A stretch of DNA of 64,000 nucleotides from an uncultured Pseudanabaenaceae cyanobacterium (GCA_937927915.1 CALGKB010000011.1:1-64000); one strand, 5' to 3'; shown: positions 41,345 to 52,234, numbered from the stretch's first letter. Numbers and translations are program-made. Notes: generated from the sequence alone by a model not told the origin.

Positions 41345-42063
41345 AAATTGCCAACATAAGTCCCTACGGGTTCCCCCATCACTGCCCGCTTGATATTTCC
41401 TTTTTCTAACAGGTTGAAGACCACGATCGGTATATTGTTTTCTCGGCAGAGGGTAAAGGCGGTGGAATCCATCACTTTTAAGCCCTTGGCAATGACGGCA
41501 TCGTAGCTGATGTGATCAAAGCGGTGGGCATGGGGATTGTGGCGGGGGTCACTGTCATACACACCGTCCACGTTGGTGGCTTTGAAGATGATTTCCGCAT
41601 TGATTTCCGCTCCCCGCAGGGCAGCAGTGGTATCGGTGGTAAAAAAGGGATTGCCAGAGCCAGCCCCAAAGATGACTACCCGTTTATTTTCTAAATGGCG
41701 AATGGCACGGCGGCGGATATAGGGTTCTGCCACTTCCTGCATCTGAATTGCTGTGAGGACTCTCGTGGCAACGGGCTTTTCTAAGCGTTCTAGGGCATCC
41801 TGCAGCGTGAGGGCGTTCATTACTGTAGCAATCATGCCGATATAGTCCGCTGTCGCTCTGTCCATCCCCTGGGCAGCCCCCTGAATGCCGCGAAAGATAT
41901 TGCCTCCCCCCACCACGATCGCTACTTCTACCCCGTCCCTGGCGATTTCTGCTACTTCCTCGGCAATAGTTTGTACTACCTCTGCATCAATGCCATATCC
42001 ACGATTTCCCATCAAAGCCTCGCCGCTCAGTTTAAGCAAGATGCGTGAATATTTGTATGCCAT
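41326..42063 (-). CDS. pyrH: UMP kinase
   Basis: [42 protein letters not shown]. Confidence 0.98.
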   Translation of the reverse strand: MAYKYSRILLKLSGEALMGNRGYGIDAEVVQTIAEEVAEIARDGVEVAIVVGGGNIFRGIQGAAQGMDRATADYIGMIATVMNALTLQDALERLEKPVATRVLTAIQMQEVAEPYIRRRAIRHLENKRVVIFGAGSGNPFFTTDTTAALRGAEINAEIIFKATNVDGVYDSDPRHNPHAHRFDHISYDAVIAKGLKVMDSTAFTLCRENNIPIVVFNLLEKGNIKRAVMGEPVGTYVGNFCMLRG

Positions 42064-42127
42064 GTTTTTTTGCTATTTGTTCCCCTACCATTACATCAGA
42101 TGGCGTTAATTTCGGCTAGGTGTTTCT

Positions 42128-42763
42128 ATGCGGGAAGTCCTGGAATCTATCCCCCCCCACGTCACCTTGGTAGCAGTGACCAAATTTGCCTCCCTGACAG
42201 CGATGCACCAAGCCTATGCCGCTGGCATCAGACATTTTGGCGAAAACCGCCTGCAGTCCGCCCAAGAGAAGTACCCCCACTTCCAAGCTTACCCCGACCT
42301 AACCTGGCACCTAATTGGACATTTGCAACGGAACAAAGTAAAAAAGGCTCTGCAGTTGTTTGACTGGATTCACTCCCTCGATCGTCTGGAGCTGGCGGTG
42401 GAAATCGATCGCTTAATTCCTGTGGTGGGCAAATCCCCCCAACTACTGCTACAGGTAAAACTTGCCCCTGATCCCGCTAAATTTGGTTGGGAGCCTGACC
42501 AACTGCTAGCTACTGTGCCCCAACTTCTGCAACTGCCCCATCTGCAGATTGTGGGACTGATGACCATCCTGCCCCAGGGTGTGGTGGGAGAAGCTGCCTA
42601 CGAGATTTTTCAACGCATTCACCCCCTCAAAGCGCAACTGGAAGCCCAGGGGTTACACCTCCCCCACCTCTCTATGGGTATGTCGGCAGATTACCAGGAA
42701 GCTATCCGTGCAGGAGCCACGATCGTGCGTATCGGCAGCAAGTTATTCAATGCAAAAACATAA
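42128..42763 (+). CDS. YggS family PLP-binding protein
   Basis: VTLVAVTKFA; HFGENRLQSAQEKY; WHLIGHLQRNK; LSMGMSADYQEAI. Confidence 0.96.
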   Translation: MREVLESIPPHVTLVAVTKFASLTAMHQAYAAGIRHFGENRLQSAQEKYPHFQAYPDLTWHLIGHLQRNKVKKALQLFDWIHSLDRLELAVEIDRLIPVVGKSPQLLLQVKLAPDPAKFGWEPDQLLATVPQLLQLPHLQIVGLMTILPQGVVGEAAYEIFQRIHPLKAQLEAQGLHLPHLSMGMSADYQEAIRAGATIVRIGSKLFNAKT

Positions 42764-43112
42764 ACCCACAGCGGTAAATATCCTTGTCGATTTCCTTTTT
42801 CCACACTAACTCTGCCATCAGGGGCAGCATATCCCCCACCTTGATCCGACAGCGTTGCCCTTCTGCAATCTGCATCTCCTTGGGCAGGCGAAATACCAGG
42901 CTACAGCCACCCTTGGGAGCCACATCTACCACGATCGCGGCTAGCTCTTCTGTAAATTTGTCCTTCTTTTGACTGAAGTCTAGAAATGCCACATCCCTAG
43001 GGTCTGGGGGAAAGCGCAGATAGCGACGGGCTTCGTTGTGGGGAATCGTCATAACCATAGTACAGCTTGCTTGCCTTACTCCCAATTTTAGCAGAGGGGT
43101 AGCTAATCTCAA
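42747..43112 (-). CDS. PilZ-like domain protein
   Basis: RRYLRFPPDPRDVAFLDF...GGCSLVF...MAELVWKKEIDKDIYRCGFMF. Confidence 0.65.
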   Translation of the reverse strand: MRLATPLLKLGVRQASCTMVMTIPHNEARRYLRFPPDPRDVAFLDFSQKKDKFTEELAAIVVDVAPKGGCSLVFRLPKEMQIAEGQRCRIKVGDMLPLMAELVWKKEIDKDIYRCGFMFLH

Positions 43113-43133
43113 TCCCTAGGGAGTTGCATTTTG

Positions 43134-43469
43134 TTAACGATCGATATACTCCACTTCAATCACATCATCTTCATCATCCTCTGTATAGTAGTAGTCATCT
43201 TCTTCCTCTTCCTCCTCGGCTGTTGTTGTATCTTTTTTATCTTCCTGTGCTTGTATAGGTTTGGTCAGCCACCTCTCTAACTGTTGCCAGAGAAAGGCAG
43301 AAAGACCACCACTGAGGAAGGCAAACAGCATCGCCACACTCAAGGGCAAAGGTAGGGAAGTCAAGCCCAAAAAAGTCACCCGTACAAAAGTGCCCAAGTT
43401 CTGCACGAGGATAATCATAATCACAAACAGCAAAATAAAGACAACAATTATACGGGGACTAAGAGTCAT
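43134..43469 (-). CDS. LapA-like membrane protein with acidic C-terminal tail
   Basis: Two TM segments with VQNLGTFVRVTFLG; tail EEEEEEDDYYYTEDDEDDVIEVE. Confidence 0.7.
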   Translation of the reverse strand: MTLSPRIIVVFILLFVIMIILVQNLGTFVRVTFLGLTSLPLPLSVAMLFAFLSGGLSAFLWQQLERWLTKPIQAQEDKKDTTTAEEEEEEDDYYYTEDDEDDVIEVEYIDR

Positions 43470-43471
43470 AG

Positions 43472-45391
43472 TTAACTTAGGTAGGTATAGCTATTCAAAC
43501 TAGTCTCATAGTTTTGCAACAGGAGACGGGCTTCTGTCAGACTGATCTGTTTTTGTTGCAGGGCTTTTTCCGTCTGGCGGCGCATACATTCTAACAAACT
43601 CTCCCGATCGTACTGCACATACTGCAAAACTTCGGTCATGCTATCACCTTTGATGACATGTTCCACTTGGTAACCGCCAGGCGTGAGGTGAATATGTACA
43701 GCATCTGTATCGCCAAACAAGTTGTGTAAATCCCCCAAAATTTCCTGGTAGGCACCCGCTAGAAAGATACCCAAATAGTAGTGTTCCCCTGGCACAAAGG
43801 GATGCAATTCTAGCACCGACTTCACATCCCGCAGGTCAATAAACTTGTCAATTTTGCCGTCACTGTCACAGGTCAAATCCGCCAACGTCCCACGCCAGGT
43901 GGGTTCCTCATTCAAGCGATGAATGGGCATGATGGGAAAGAGTTGGTCGATCGCCCAGCTGTCCGGCACCGATTGAAAGACAGAGAAATTACAGTAGTAA
44001 ATCTTTGCCATGAACTTTTCTAAATCTTCCAGGTCGTCCGGCACATATTCCAACCCCCGCATGATCCCCAAGATGCGTTCACAGCACTCATAGTAAATGC
44101 GCTCTACCCTAGCTCTGTCCTTCAAAGAGATATAGCCAAAGGAAAACAAACTAGTCGCCTCTTCTTTGAACTGTGTGGCATCGTGGTAAGCCTCCTGGTA
44201 ATTCTGCTCCGAGATGTTCTGCAGTGTCTCGTAGATGTTTTTTAACACCAGGGGGTCATCCTCGGTGGGGGGCACGATCGGTTGCGTCGGTGTGCCGCTT
44301 ACACTCACCACATCCATAATCAAGACGGACTGATGGGCAGCAATAGCTCTGCCACTTTCACTGACGATCGTGGGGACAGGGATATTGTGTTTGGCACAGG
44401 CTTCTTTAATAGCAGCGACGACATCGTAGGCATAGTTTTGCATTGTGTAATTTTGGGAAGCATAGAAATTGGTTTGGGAGCCGTCGTAGTCCACCCCTAG
44501 CCCCCCCCCCACATCCATATACTGCATATTTGCCCCCAGGAGTGCCAACTGCACATAGATTTGGGAAGCTTCCCGCAGAGCATCCTTAATCACAGAAATA
44601 GAACTGATTTGGGAACCGATATGAAAATGCAGCAACTGCAACGTATCCAGCAGCCCCGCATCCTGCAAACGATCGACTACTTCCAAAATTTCATAGATGC
44701 TCAGACCAAATTTAGCGCGGTCTCCCGCCGATTCCCCCCAGCGTCCTGTGCCCTTGGTACTGAGTTTTGCCCGCACTCCCAGAATGGGTTTGATGCCCAG
44801 TTTGATCGTTGCCCGCAGGACTAAGTCCAGTTCCTCCAACTGTTCCAGGACAATAATGGGGGTCTGACCCAGCCTTTGGGAGAGCAATGCCGTTTCAATG
44901 TAAGCCGCATCCTTGTAGCCATTGCAAATCAATAGCGCCCCTGGGGTCTGCAACAATGCCAAGGCAATCAACAGCTCCGGTTTCGACCCTGCCTCCAAAC
45001 CAAACTGATAGGGCTTCCCAAAGCGCACCAGCTCTTCTACCAACTGTCTCTGTTGGTTGACCTTGACGGGATAGACGCCCCGATACACCCCGTTGTAGTT
45101 GTAGCGAGCAATAGCGCGGGCAAAGCAGGCATTCAAGCGTTCAATCCGATCGGCTAAAATATCGGAAAATCTCACCAGGAGGGGCAACCGCAGATTGCGC
45201 TGGCGCAAGTCCTCTACTAATTCATATAGGTCGATACAACCCCCCCGTTCCCCCGCCGGAGTCACCGTCACATGACCCGCCTCATTGATACTAAAGTAGG
45301 GTTCGCCCCAGCCCTTGATGCGATACAAGTCTTCACTGTCTTGAATTGTCCACTGTTTTTTTGCCAGGGCATACTGTACCATTGCGCTCAC
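43472..45391 (-). CDS. speA: Biosynthetic arginine decarboxylase
   Basis: 639 aa; GVYPVKVNQQRQLVEELVRFGKPYQFGLEAGSKPEL; LLHFHIGSQISS. Confidence 0.98.
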   Translation of the reverse strand: MSAMVQYALAKKQWTIQDSEDLYRIKGWGEPYFSINEAGHVTVTPAGERGGCIDLYELVEDLRQRNLRLPLLVRFSDILADRIERLNACFARAIARYNYNGVYRGVYPVKVNQQRQLVEELVRFGKPYQFGLEAGSKPELLIALALLQTPGALLICNGYKDAAYIETALLSQRLGQTPIIVLEQLEELDLVLRATIKLGIKPILGVRAKLSTKGTGRWGESAGDRAKFGLSIYEILEVVDRLQDAGLLDTLQLLHFHIGSQISSISVIKDALREASQIYVQLALLGANMQYMDVGGGLGVDYDGSQTNFYASQNYTMQNYAYDVVAAIKEACAKHNIPVPTIVSESGRAIAAHQSVLIMDVVSVSGTPTQPIVPPTEDDPLVLKNIYETLQNISEQNYQEAYHDATQFKEEATSLFSFGYISLKDRARVERIYYECCERILGIMRGLEYVPDDLEDLEKFMAKIYYCNFSVFQSVPDSWAIDQLFPIMPIHRLNEEPTWRGTLADLTCDSDGKIDKFIDLRDVKSVLELHPFVPGEHYYLGIFLAGAYQEILGDLHNLFGDTDAVHIHLTPGGYQVEHVIKGDSMTEVLQYVQYDRESLLECMRRQTEKALQQKQISLTEARLLLQNYETSLNSYTYLS

Positions 45392-45582
45392 TCCTTCGCG
45401 ACGATGACAAGCAAATTATACTAGCTCCCCTGTCTCCGTTTTGCCATATCTCTGGGGAAAGACTCTAGTGATGCGATCGCCATCACACAGCTGCTGGGAA
45501 ATTTACTTTGTCCCCAGTGCTAATAATGCGCAAATATTTCTCCCCTAATTTCTCTATGTGGTAGTATTAGGCAGACGATCGC

Positions 45583-47115
45583 ATGAGTGAAGGGACGAAG
45601 ATGAGCTGGAACGAGGGTTATGTATCAGAGATTGAATACACGTTTGGCTTCTACCGTGAACTAAGCCCCATCTGGATTGACTTCGCTACCCTTCTGCGAG
45701 GATTGAGACATGACTACAACTCGCACAATTTCACCTACTGTGAGTTAGCCTGTGGTCAGGGACTGACTACTGCTATCCTAGCTGCCTGCTACCCCCAAGC
45801 CCAATTCTATGCCACTGACTACAATCCCCAACACATTGTCACTGCTAGAGGACTGGTAGAAGGGGCAGGGTTGACCAATGTGCAGTTCTATGACGACAGC
45901 TTCAAGCAGTTTTTACACCGCGATTTACCCCAGTTTGATTTTATCTGTCTGCACGGCATCTACAGCTGGATCAGTGTAGATAACAGAAGAGCGATCGTCA
46001 GTTTCATCAAGGAAAAGCTCAAACCCGGTGGTGCTGTCTATGTCTCCTACAACTGTATGCCGGGCTGGGGGGCAGCTGCGCCTATGCAGTACCTGTTGCG
46101 CTGGCAGAGCAAACGATCGCCAGGGAATATCATGCAGAAGATGAACAGTGCTCTTGACTTGGTGAGCAAGATGATTGAACTAAATGCCCCCTATTTTGTC
46201 CAAAATCCCATTCTCAAGAGTCGCTATGAACGCTATTCTAAACAGGATCGTCTGTATCTCATCCACGAATACTTGAATGAGCATTGGCAAGCCCTCTACT
46301 TTGAACAGGTAGCGGCGGAGATGAATGATGCCAAACTTAGTTTTGTTGCCTCTGCTAGCATCTTGGATCAGATTGACAATGTCACGATCGCGCCCAACTT
46401 GATGCCCCTCTATAACGAGGTAACTAATCCTGTAGAAAAAGAACAGATGAAGGACTTCCTCACCAATGCCCAGTTTCGGCGGGACCTGTTCTATCGCGGT
46501 GTGGGTAAGCTCTCAGGAGGACAGCACCTGCAACAACTGCAACAGCAACGCTTTACCCTGATTGTCAATCCGAAAGAAGTAAAATATGAACATACCTTCA
46601 CCGCTGGCCAGGCGAAATTACAGGAAAACATCTACCAACCGATCGTGCAAATTCTCCAAGACAGTGTGCTCACCTTTGGCGAACTGCAGAACCAATTGAC
46701 GGGTATGACCCCCCAGAACCTGTTTCAAGCGATCGTTATCTTTACAGGGCTAGGTTATTTCCATCCTGTTCTCCCCCCAGAAGGCTACCAAGAACGCAAG
46801 GCAATCACAGATAGATTCAATCGATTTGTCATTGAACAGTCCCCCCACTCTGCCCAGTTATCCTTCCTGGCTTCCCCTGTGCTGGGAAATGGCATTCAGG
46901 TCAACCGTGTAGAACAGATGTTTATGTTAGCTATGTCCTATCAGAAGAGTCCGGTGGATTTCGCCTGGCAAATTCTGGCGAGTCAAAACCAAAAGATGAT
47001 TGTAGAAGGCAAGACCCTGGAAACCCCAGAGGAAAATGTTGCCCACTTAAAAAAGGTGTGGGAGGAATTCCGCAGCAGTCGTCTCCCTCTCCTACAGCGT
47101 TTGGGAGTCCTGTAA
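45583..47115 (+). CDS. Class I SAM methyltransferase with methyltransferase-regulatory domain
   Basis: YCELACGQGLTTAILAACYPQAQFYATDYNPQHI; FDFICLHGIYSWI. Confidence 0.88.
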   Translation: MSEGTKMSWNEGYVSEIEYTFGFYRELSPIWIDFATLLRGLRHDYNSHNFTYCELACGQGLTTAILAACYPQAQFYATDYNPQHIVTARGLVEGAGLTNVQFYDDSFKQFLHRDLPQFDFICLHGIYSWISVDNRRAIVSFIKEKLKPGGAVYVSYNCMPGWGAAAPMQYLLRWQSKRSPGNIMQKMNSALDLVSKMIELNAPYFVQNPILKSRYERYSKQDRLYLIHEYLNEHWQALYFEQVAAEMNDAKLSFVASASILDQIDNVTIAPNLMPLYNEVTNPVEKEQMKDFLTNAQFRRDLFYRGVGKLSGGQHLQQLQQQRFTLIVNPKEVKYEHTFTAGQAKLQENIYQPIVQILQDSVLTFGELQNQLTGMTPQNLFQAIVIFTGLGYFHPVLPPEGYQERKAITDRFNRFVIEQSPHSAQLSFLASPVLGNGIQVNRVEQMFMLAMSYQKSPVDFAWQILASQNQKMIVEGKTLETPEENVAHLKKVWEEFRSSRLPLLQRLGVL

Positions 47116-47116
47116 G

Positions 47117-48616
47117 CTACCTCACTTGGATAACGCGCTGCACCTCGACGGGAGGAGCTGCCAAAAACAGAGCGAGGGAGTAGCTACTTTGATTTAGGGT
47201 CGGTCTGATTTCCACAATGTACTCCCCCCCCTTGGGCAAAAGATCATCGTAGCTAGTAATGTTGGTGCTCAAGGGATTTTCCCCCGGTGCTAGCAGATTG
47301 ACAGTGATGCCGTCCCCCTGCGCCTTCAGCCTCAATCTTTGGTCGGGCTTAGCGGTAAACTTGTAGCGTATAATCTGCCCCTTCAAGATGTTCCCCTGCA
47401 GTTGTGTCTCTTGGTCATCGACGAGATTGACACTGTTGTTGATAATTTGCGCTTCTGTCGGAACAGCAGGATTGACAGGTGTTTTCTTCCCAGGTTCAAC
47501 GCTGGGCTGCGGTTTTTCATCTTTGATCACTAGAACCTCTTTCTGGGGCGTACTTCTGCCTAAAATTAAAAACCCGATCGCTGATATGACACACAACAGA
47601 CCAATGATCAACAGACCTGCCCCTGCACTGGACTGCACCTGCACCTTCGTAATTTGAGTTTTGGGCTTGACTGTGGTAGCTCGCGTACGAGGACTGATCA
47701 CGGGCTTGCTATCGGGGGCAACTAAAAAGGCATTGAGGGCTTGCTGTACCTCCTTCACAGATTGATACCGATCGGTAAAACGGTAGCGCACCATACGCCT
47801 CAACACCATTGCCAAACCATTACTCACCTTTGCCTTATCTCGCCAGATAATTTCCCCTGTATCGGGGTCAGTGGGCAAATCCTGGGGGTCAATCCCCGTC
47901 AAGGCACGAATGGCAACCATCCCTGCCGCATAAATATCACTGGTATAGTTAGGACGACCCGCACACTGTTCACTGGGCATATAGCCAGGCGTACCGATCG
48001 TAACCGTAAACCGCGACTGCCCATCCACTATTTCTAGCTTGGCATTTTCATCGGTCATCGCCCGCACCGCCCCAAAGTCAATCAAGACCAGCTTATTATC
48101 GCTATGACGACGAATGAGATTTTCTGGCTTAATATCGCGGTGAATGACATTTTCCGCGTGGACAAACTCCAACACATTCAAAATATCTTTCAAAATCTTG
48201 ATTACCTCTGGCTCCGACAACTGTCTGCCCCGGGGCTTTTCTTGGCTGGCTTTGGTAATATCTGCAGCAGTAATTTCTGTATCTGGCTCTGGTAAGGGCG
48301 CTTCTAAATCCTTGTTGAGGGGCGTCCCCTCGATATACTCCTGCACCAGGAAAAACTCATTGTCCTCCTCAAAATATGCCAACAGCTGGGGAATTTGGTC
48401 ATGCTTGCCCAGTCGCTCTAACGTCTCTGCCTCCGCTGCAAACAAACGCCTGGCTTCCCGAATAAACTCCGGATCATTGCTCGCCGGCTTCAGCTGCTTG
48501 ACCACGCATAAAGGAGACCCCGGTCGCCGTTGGTCCCGAGCTAGATAGGTGCGCCCAAAACCTCCCTTGCCCAGTACCTTCAACAATTTGTAGCGATTAT
48601 CTAAAACCTTACTCAT
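47117..48616 (-). CDS. Ser/Thr protein kinase with TM and C-terminal beta-rich domain
   Basis: LGKGGFGRTYLARD; VIHRDIKPENLI; IDFGAVR; GTPGYMPSEQ. Confidence 0.96.
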   Translation of the reverse strand: MSKVLDNRYKLLKVLGKGGFGRTYLARDQRRPGSPLCVVKQLKPASNDPEFIREARRLFAAEAETLERLGKHDQIPQLLAYFEEDNEFFLVQEYIEGTPLNKDLEAPLPEPDTEITAADITKASQEKPRGRQLSEPEVIKILKDILNVLEFVHAENVIHRDIKPENLIRRHSDNKLVLIDFGAVRAMTDENAKLEIVDGQSRFTVTIGTPGYMPSEQCAGRPNYTSDIYAAGMVAIRALTGIDPQDLPTDPDTGEIIWRDKAKVSNGLAMVLRRMVRYRFTDRYQSVKEVQQALNAFLVAPDSKPVISPRTRATTVKPKTQITKVQVQSSAGAGLLIIGLLCVISAIGFLILGRSTPQKEVLVIKDEKPQPSVEPGKKTPVNPAVPTEAQIINNSVNLVDDQETQLQGNILKGQIIRYKFTAKPDQRLRLKAQGDGITVNLLAPGENPLSTNITSYDDLLPKGGEYIVEIRPTLNQSSYSLALFLAAPPVEVQRVIQVR

Positions 48617-48699
48617 ATCACCCCTAAGCTCTTGCCTATAAGACTACCCCGATCCCATAAATAATTGCTCAGTCCTATCTTACACTTACAACTTATAGA

Positions 48700-48721
48700 C
48701 TTAAATCTATGTTAAGATTTA
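48700..48721 (+). promoter_or_regulatory. Inverted repeats upstream of bicA-like gene (candidate LysR-type operator)
   Basis: CTTAA-N7-TTAAG overlapping TAAATC...GATTTA. Confidence 0.35.
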
Positions 48722-48802
48722 GAAATATAGATAATACACTACGATAGATTTTTCTCTAAAGCTGGTAAGTTTATGATTGTTAAATCTCTATAAAAATTTT
48801 CT

Positions 48803-50470
48803 ATGGCGATCACCAATCTGATCAAGTTCAACAACTTGCGCAACGACATCTTGGGGGGGATGACAACGGCGGTTGTGTCTGTCCCTCTGGCACTGACCTT
48901 TGGTATGGCAGCTTTGCAAAGCCCCATTGCTGGTCTCTACGGGGCAATCTGTGTAGGATTATTGGCGGCGTTGTTTGGGGGTACACCCACCCTCATCTCG
49001 GAGCCGACGGGACCTATGACGGTTGTGATGACCTCTGTGGTAGCGGGGCTGACAGCCAGTGCTGGTGACCGTGAAACAGGGATTGCTATGGCATTTACGG
49101 TGGTCATGCTGGCGGGGTTATTTCAAATTTTGTTTGGCTTCTTCAAATTAGGTAAATATATTACTCTGATGCCCTACAGTGTAATTTCTGGCTTCATGTC
49201 AGGGATTGGGGTCATCCTAATTATTCTGCAAATTCCCGCCATCTTAGGACAGAAAGCACCCAAAGGGGGGGTAATGGGGGTTATTCAAAACTTACCAGAT
49301 TTATTGTCCAATGTTAGCCTGCCTGACCTCATTTTAGGGGCATTGACTCTCACTATAATTTTTCTTATTCCTGCGAAGTGGAAGCGCTATTGTCCGCCCC
49401 AATTGTTAGCATTAGTTTTGGGCACGATCATCTCCCTAGTGGCATTTAATGGCACTGATATTCGCCGCATTGGGGAAATTCCTGTGGGCTTACCAGAGTT
49501 TCGGTTTCCGGTATTTAGTCCTGAACAAGCTAACCGAATTCTGGTAGATGGATTAGTGTTGGGAATGTTGGGTTGTATTGATACTCTGTTAACAGCTGTA
49601 ATCGCTGATAGTTTAACCCGTACCCAGCACGATTCCGATAAAGAACTGATTGGGCAGGGAATTGGCAATTTAGTCTCTGGCTTCTGCGGTGGCTTACCGG
49701 GTGCTGGGGCAACTATGGGGACAGTTGTAAACATTCAGACAGGGGCAAAAACAGCGGTTTCTGGTATTTCCCGTGCCCTAATTTTGTTGATCATTGTGTT
49801 AGGGGCAGCTCCCCTCATGCAAAATATCCCTATGGCAGTGTTAGCAGGAATTGCCGTCAAAGTTGGGATTGACATCCTCGATTGGAGCTTCCTCAAGCGT
49901 GCCCATGTGGTTTCCTTGCGGGGTGCTCTGATTATGTACGGAGTGCTAGCTCTGACGGTGTTAGTGGACTTAATCGTGGCAGTGGGAGTAGGGGTATTTA
50001 TTGCCAATATCCTGACCATTGAAAAGCTATCTAATCTACAGTCCCAGGAAGTAAAAACTATCACTGATTCCGATGACGATATGCCCCTTAGCCCCTTGGA
50101 AAAAGAACTGCTCAATCAGGCTAAAGGTAAGGTACTATTGTTCTACTTGAGTGGTCCCATGATTTTTGGGGTAGCAAAAGCAATCGCGCGGGAACATAAT
50201 GCTATGCAGAAGGTAGACACAATTATTATTGACTTGGGGGATGTACCCATGCTGGGTGTTACAGCGTCGCTGGCGATCGAGAACCTCATCAAAGAGGCAG
50301 TGGAAGAGGGGAGAAATGTATTTGTAGCGGGGGCAAAGGGATCAACTAAAGTACGCCTACAGCGGTTGAGAGTGTTGGATTTGATCCCCCCTGAAAATCA
50401 AGTACCTGACCGCAGAATTGCTTTGGAAACTGCAGTGGCTAGTCTGAGAACTGCTAATGTTGCTGTTTAG
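48803..50470 (+). CDS. bicA: SulP family bicarbonate transporter (BicA-like) with STAS domain
   Basis: DILGGMTTAVVSVPLALTFGMAALQSPIAGLYGAICVG; STAS region DTIIIDLGDVPMLGVTASLAIENL. Confidence 0.85.
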   Translation: MAITNLIKFNNLRNDILGGMTTAVVSVPLALTFGMAALQSPIAGLYGAICVGLLAALFGGTPTLISEPTGPMTVVMTSVVAGLTASAGDRETGIAMAFTVVMLAGLFQILFGFFKLGKYITLMPYSVISGFMSGIGVILIILQIPAILGQKAPKGGVMGVIQNLPDLLSNVSLPDLILGALTLTIIFLIPAKWKRYCPPQLLALVLGTIISLVAFNGTDIRRIGEIPVGLPEFRFPVFSPEQANRILVDGLVLGMLGCIDTLLTAVIADSLTRTQHDSDKELIGQGIGNLVSGFCGGLPGAGATMGTVVNIQTGAKTAVSGISRALILLIIVLGAAPLMQNIPMAVLAGIAVKVGIDILDWSFLKRAHVVSLRGALIMYGVLALTVLVDLIVAVGVGVFIANILTIEKLSNLQSQEVKTITDSDDDMPLSPLEKELLNQAKGKVLLFYLSGPMIFGVAKAIAREHNAMQKVDTIIIDLGDVPMLGVTASLAIENLIKEAVEEGRNVFVAGAKGSTKVRLQRLRVLDLIPPENQVPDRRIALETAVASLRTANVAV

Positions 50471-50810
50471 TAGTACGGCAATAGTTAAGGCATTGGTGCT
50501 GGCGACCGTCACGATCGGTTTCTCGGGCATTTTGTGGAAGAAAAACTTGCTGATGAAGATTATTGCTATGGATGTGATGAGTACGGGGGTGGTGGCATTT
50601 TATGTCTTTATCGCCGCCCGCCGAGGGTTAATCGCCCCTATTTTGTCTGACCGATCGGGTTTGGACTATGGCGATCCTGTACCCCAAGCGGTAATTCTCA
50701 CAGCAATTGTGATTGGATTATCAATCCAGGCGTTGATGTTGGTGGGGGCAATCAAACTGGCTAAGGACCATCCCACTTTAGAAGTAAGCGAAATTGAGGG
50801 TAGGGAATAG
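50457..50810 (+). CDS. mrpC: Mrp cation/H+ antiporter subunit C (NuoK-like)
   Basis: Three TM; AVILTAIVIGLSIQALMLVGAIKL; overlaps bicA end. Confidence 0.88.
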   Translation: MLLFSSTAIVKALVLATVTIGFSGILWKKNLLMKIIAMDVMSTGVVAFYVFIAARRGLIAPILSDRSGLDYGDPVPQAVILTAIVIGLSIQALMLVGAIKLAKDHPTLEVSEIEGRE

Positions 50811-52234
50811 TGGTAAACTTCACAGTTATCTTCATTTTCTTACCCTTTTTATTAGGTTTCATCGCCTACCTTCTGCCGAAGACCGATCGGTTTTTAGCCA
50901 CTGCTGCCAGTCTTTTGTCAATTATTTTTAGTGCTGTAGTCCTAATTACCCGCCAGGAATTTAACTTGGTTTTAATGGGGAATTTTGGGGTCAGCCTAAC
51001 CGTAGATAATCTGAGTGGCTATTTTATATTAACTAATGGCTTAGTGACCCTGGCGGTAGCGATTTATGGCTGGTTGAAGTCCAAGACTCCCTATTTCTAC
51101 ACCCAACTGACTATTCTGCATGGCAGCGTCAATTCTGTTTTTTGCTGTGCCGATTTTATTACCCTCTATGTAGCCCTAGAAGTGATAGGCATAGCCACAT
51201 TTCTGTTGATTTCCTATCCCCGCCATAACCGATCGATATGGATAGGCTTGCGCTATCTTTTACTGAGTAATACGGTGATGTTATTTTACTTGGTGGGGGC
51301 AGTTTTAGTATTTCAATCCCAGGGTTCCTTTGCCTTTGCGGCTTTGCAGAATGCCTCTGTAGAAGCTATGGTTTTGATCCTGCTGGGTCTCTTGACAAAA
51401 GGGGGAATATTTCTATCGGGAATGTGGTTGCCTTTGACCCATGCCGAATCCGAGAGTCCTGTGTCAGCCACTTTGTCAGGAATTGTGGTAAAGACTGGTA
51501 TTTTTCCGATCATCCGCTGCGCCCAGATGGTAGAAGAATTGGCACCGATCGTGGAAATTTTTAGTACAGGCACTGTCACCCTTGGTGTAGTTTTAGGGAT
51601 GTTTTGTACCGATATTAAGCGCATATTTGCTTTTAGTACAATTTCCCAATTGGGATACGTGCTTATTGGCAGTGAGGGAGCTGGTATCTATGCCTTAGCC
51701 CACGGCGTAGCAAAAGCAGGATTGTTCTTAACCAGTGGCAGTTTAGCAACCCGACAGATAGGTAGCATTCCTCCTATTTCTTTCTCTAATTGGTTAGTAT
51801 TGGCAGTATGTAGCTTATCAATTATGGGTTTACCAGGGCTAGTAGGATTTGGGGCTAAGGAATTAGTTCTAGCTCATCTTCCTCAGTGGCAAAATTGGTG
51901 GTTAAACCTCTGTAGCATTGGTACAGTTATTATCCTATGTCCCGTTTTACTAATTCCTTGCCAAGGTAAAACCCTAGAGAAAGAAAGTAGCCCTGGTCTC
52001 TTCCTCGCCGCTGTCACAGTAATTGCTAGCTTGCTGTATCCTCATGCCTACAAATGGGACAAAATTATTAAAACGGTGGCTACAATTGCCCTGGGGTTGG
52101 GTATTTACTATCGAGGGTGGCGGCGCTGGCAATGGCAATATAATTCCCCCTTGGAGCAGCTAGAAAATCTTTTGAGTTTGCTGACTATTGTTGCCGTTTT
52201 ATTGTTTACTATTCTCGCCTATGAACTACCTTAA
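50810..52234 (+). CDS. mrpD: Mrp antiporter subunit D (NuoN/M-like)
   Basis: 474 aa multi-TM proton-transporter family; GLLTKGGIFLSGMWLPLTHAESESPVSATLSGIVVKTG. Confidence 0.92.
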   Translation: MVNFTVIFIFLPFLLGFIAYLLPKTDRFLATAASLLSIIFSAVVLITRQEFNLVLMGNFGVSLTVDNLSGYFILTNGLVTLAVAIYGWLKSKTPYFYTQLTILHGSVNSVFCCADFITLYVALEVIGIATFLLISYPRHNRSIWIGLRYLLLSNTVMLFYLVGAVLVFQSQGSFAFAALQNASVEAMVLILLGLLTKGGIFLSGMWLPLTHAESESPVSATLSGIVVKTGIFPIIRCAQMVEELAPIVEIFSTGTVTLGVVLGMFCTDIKRIFAFSTISQLGYVLIGSEGAGIYALAHGVAKAGLFLTSGSLATRQIGSIPPISFSNWLVLAVCSLSIMGLPGLVGFGAKELVLAHLPQWQNWWLNLCSIGTVIILCPVLLIPCQGKTLEKESSPGLFLAAVTVIASLLYPHAYKWDKIIKTVATIALGLGIYYRGWRRWQWQYNSPLEQLENLLSLLTIVAVLLFTILAYELP

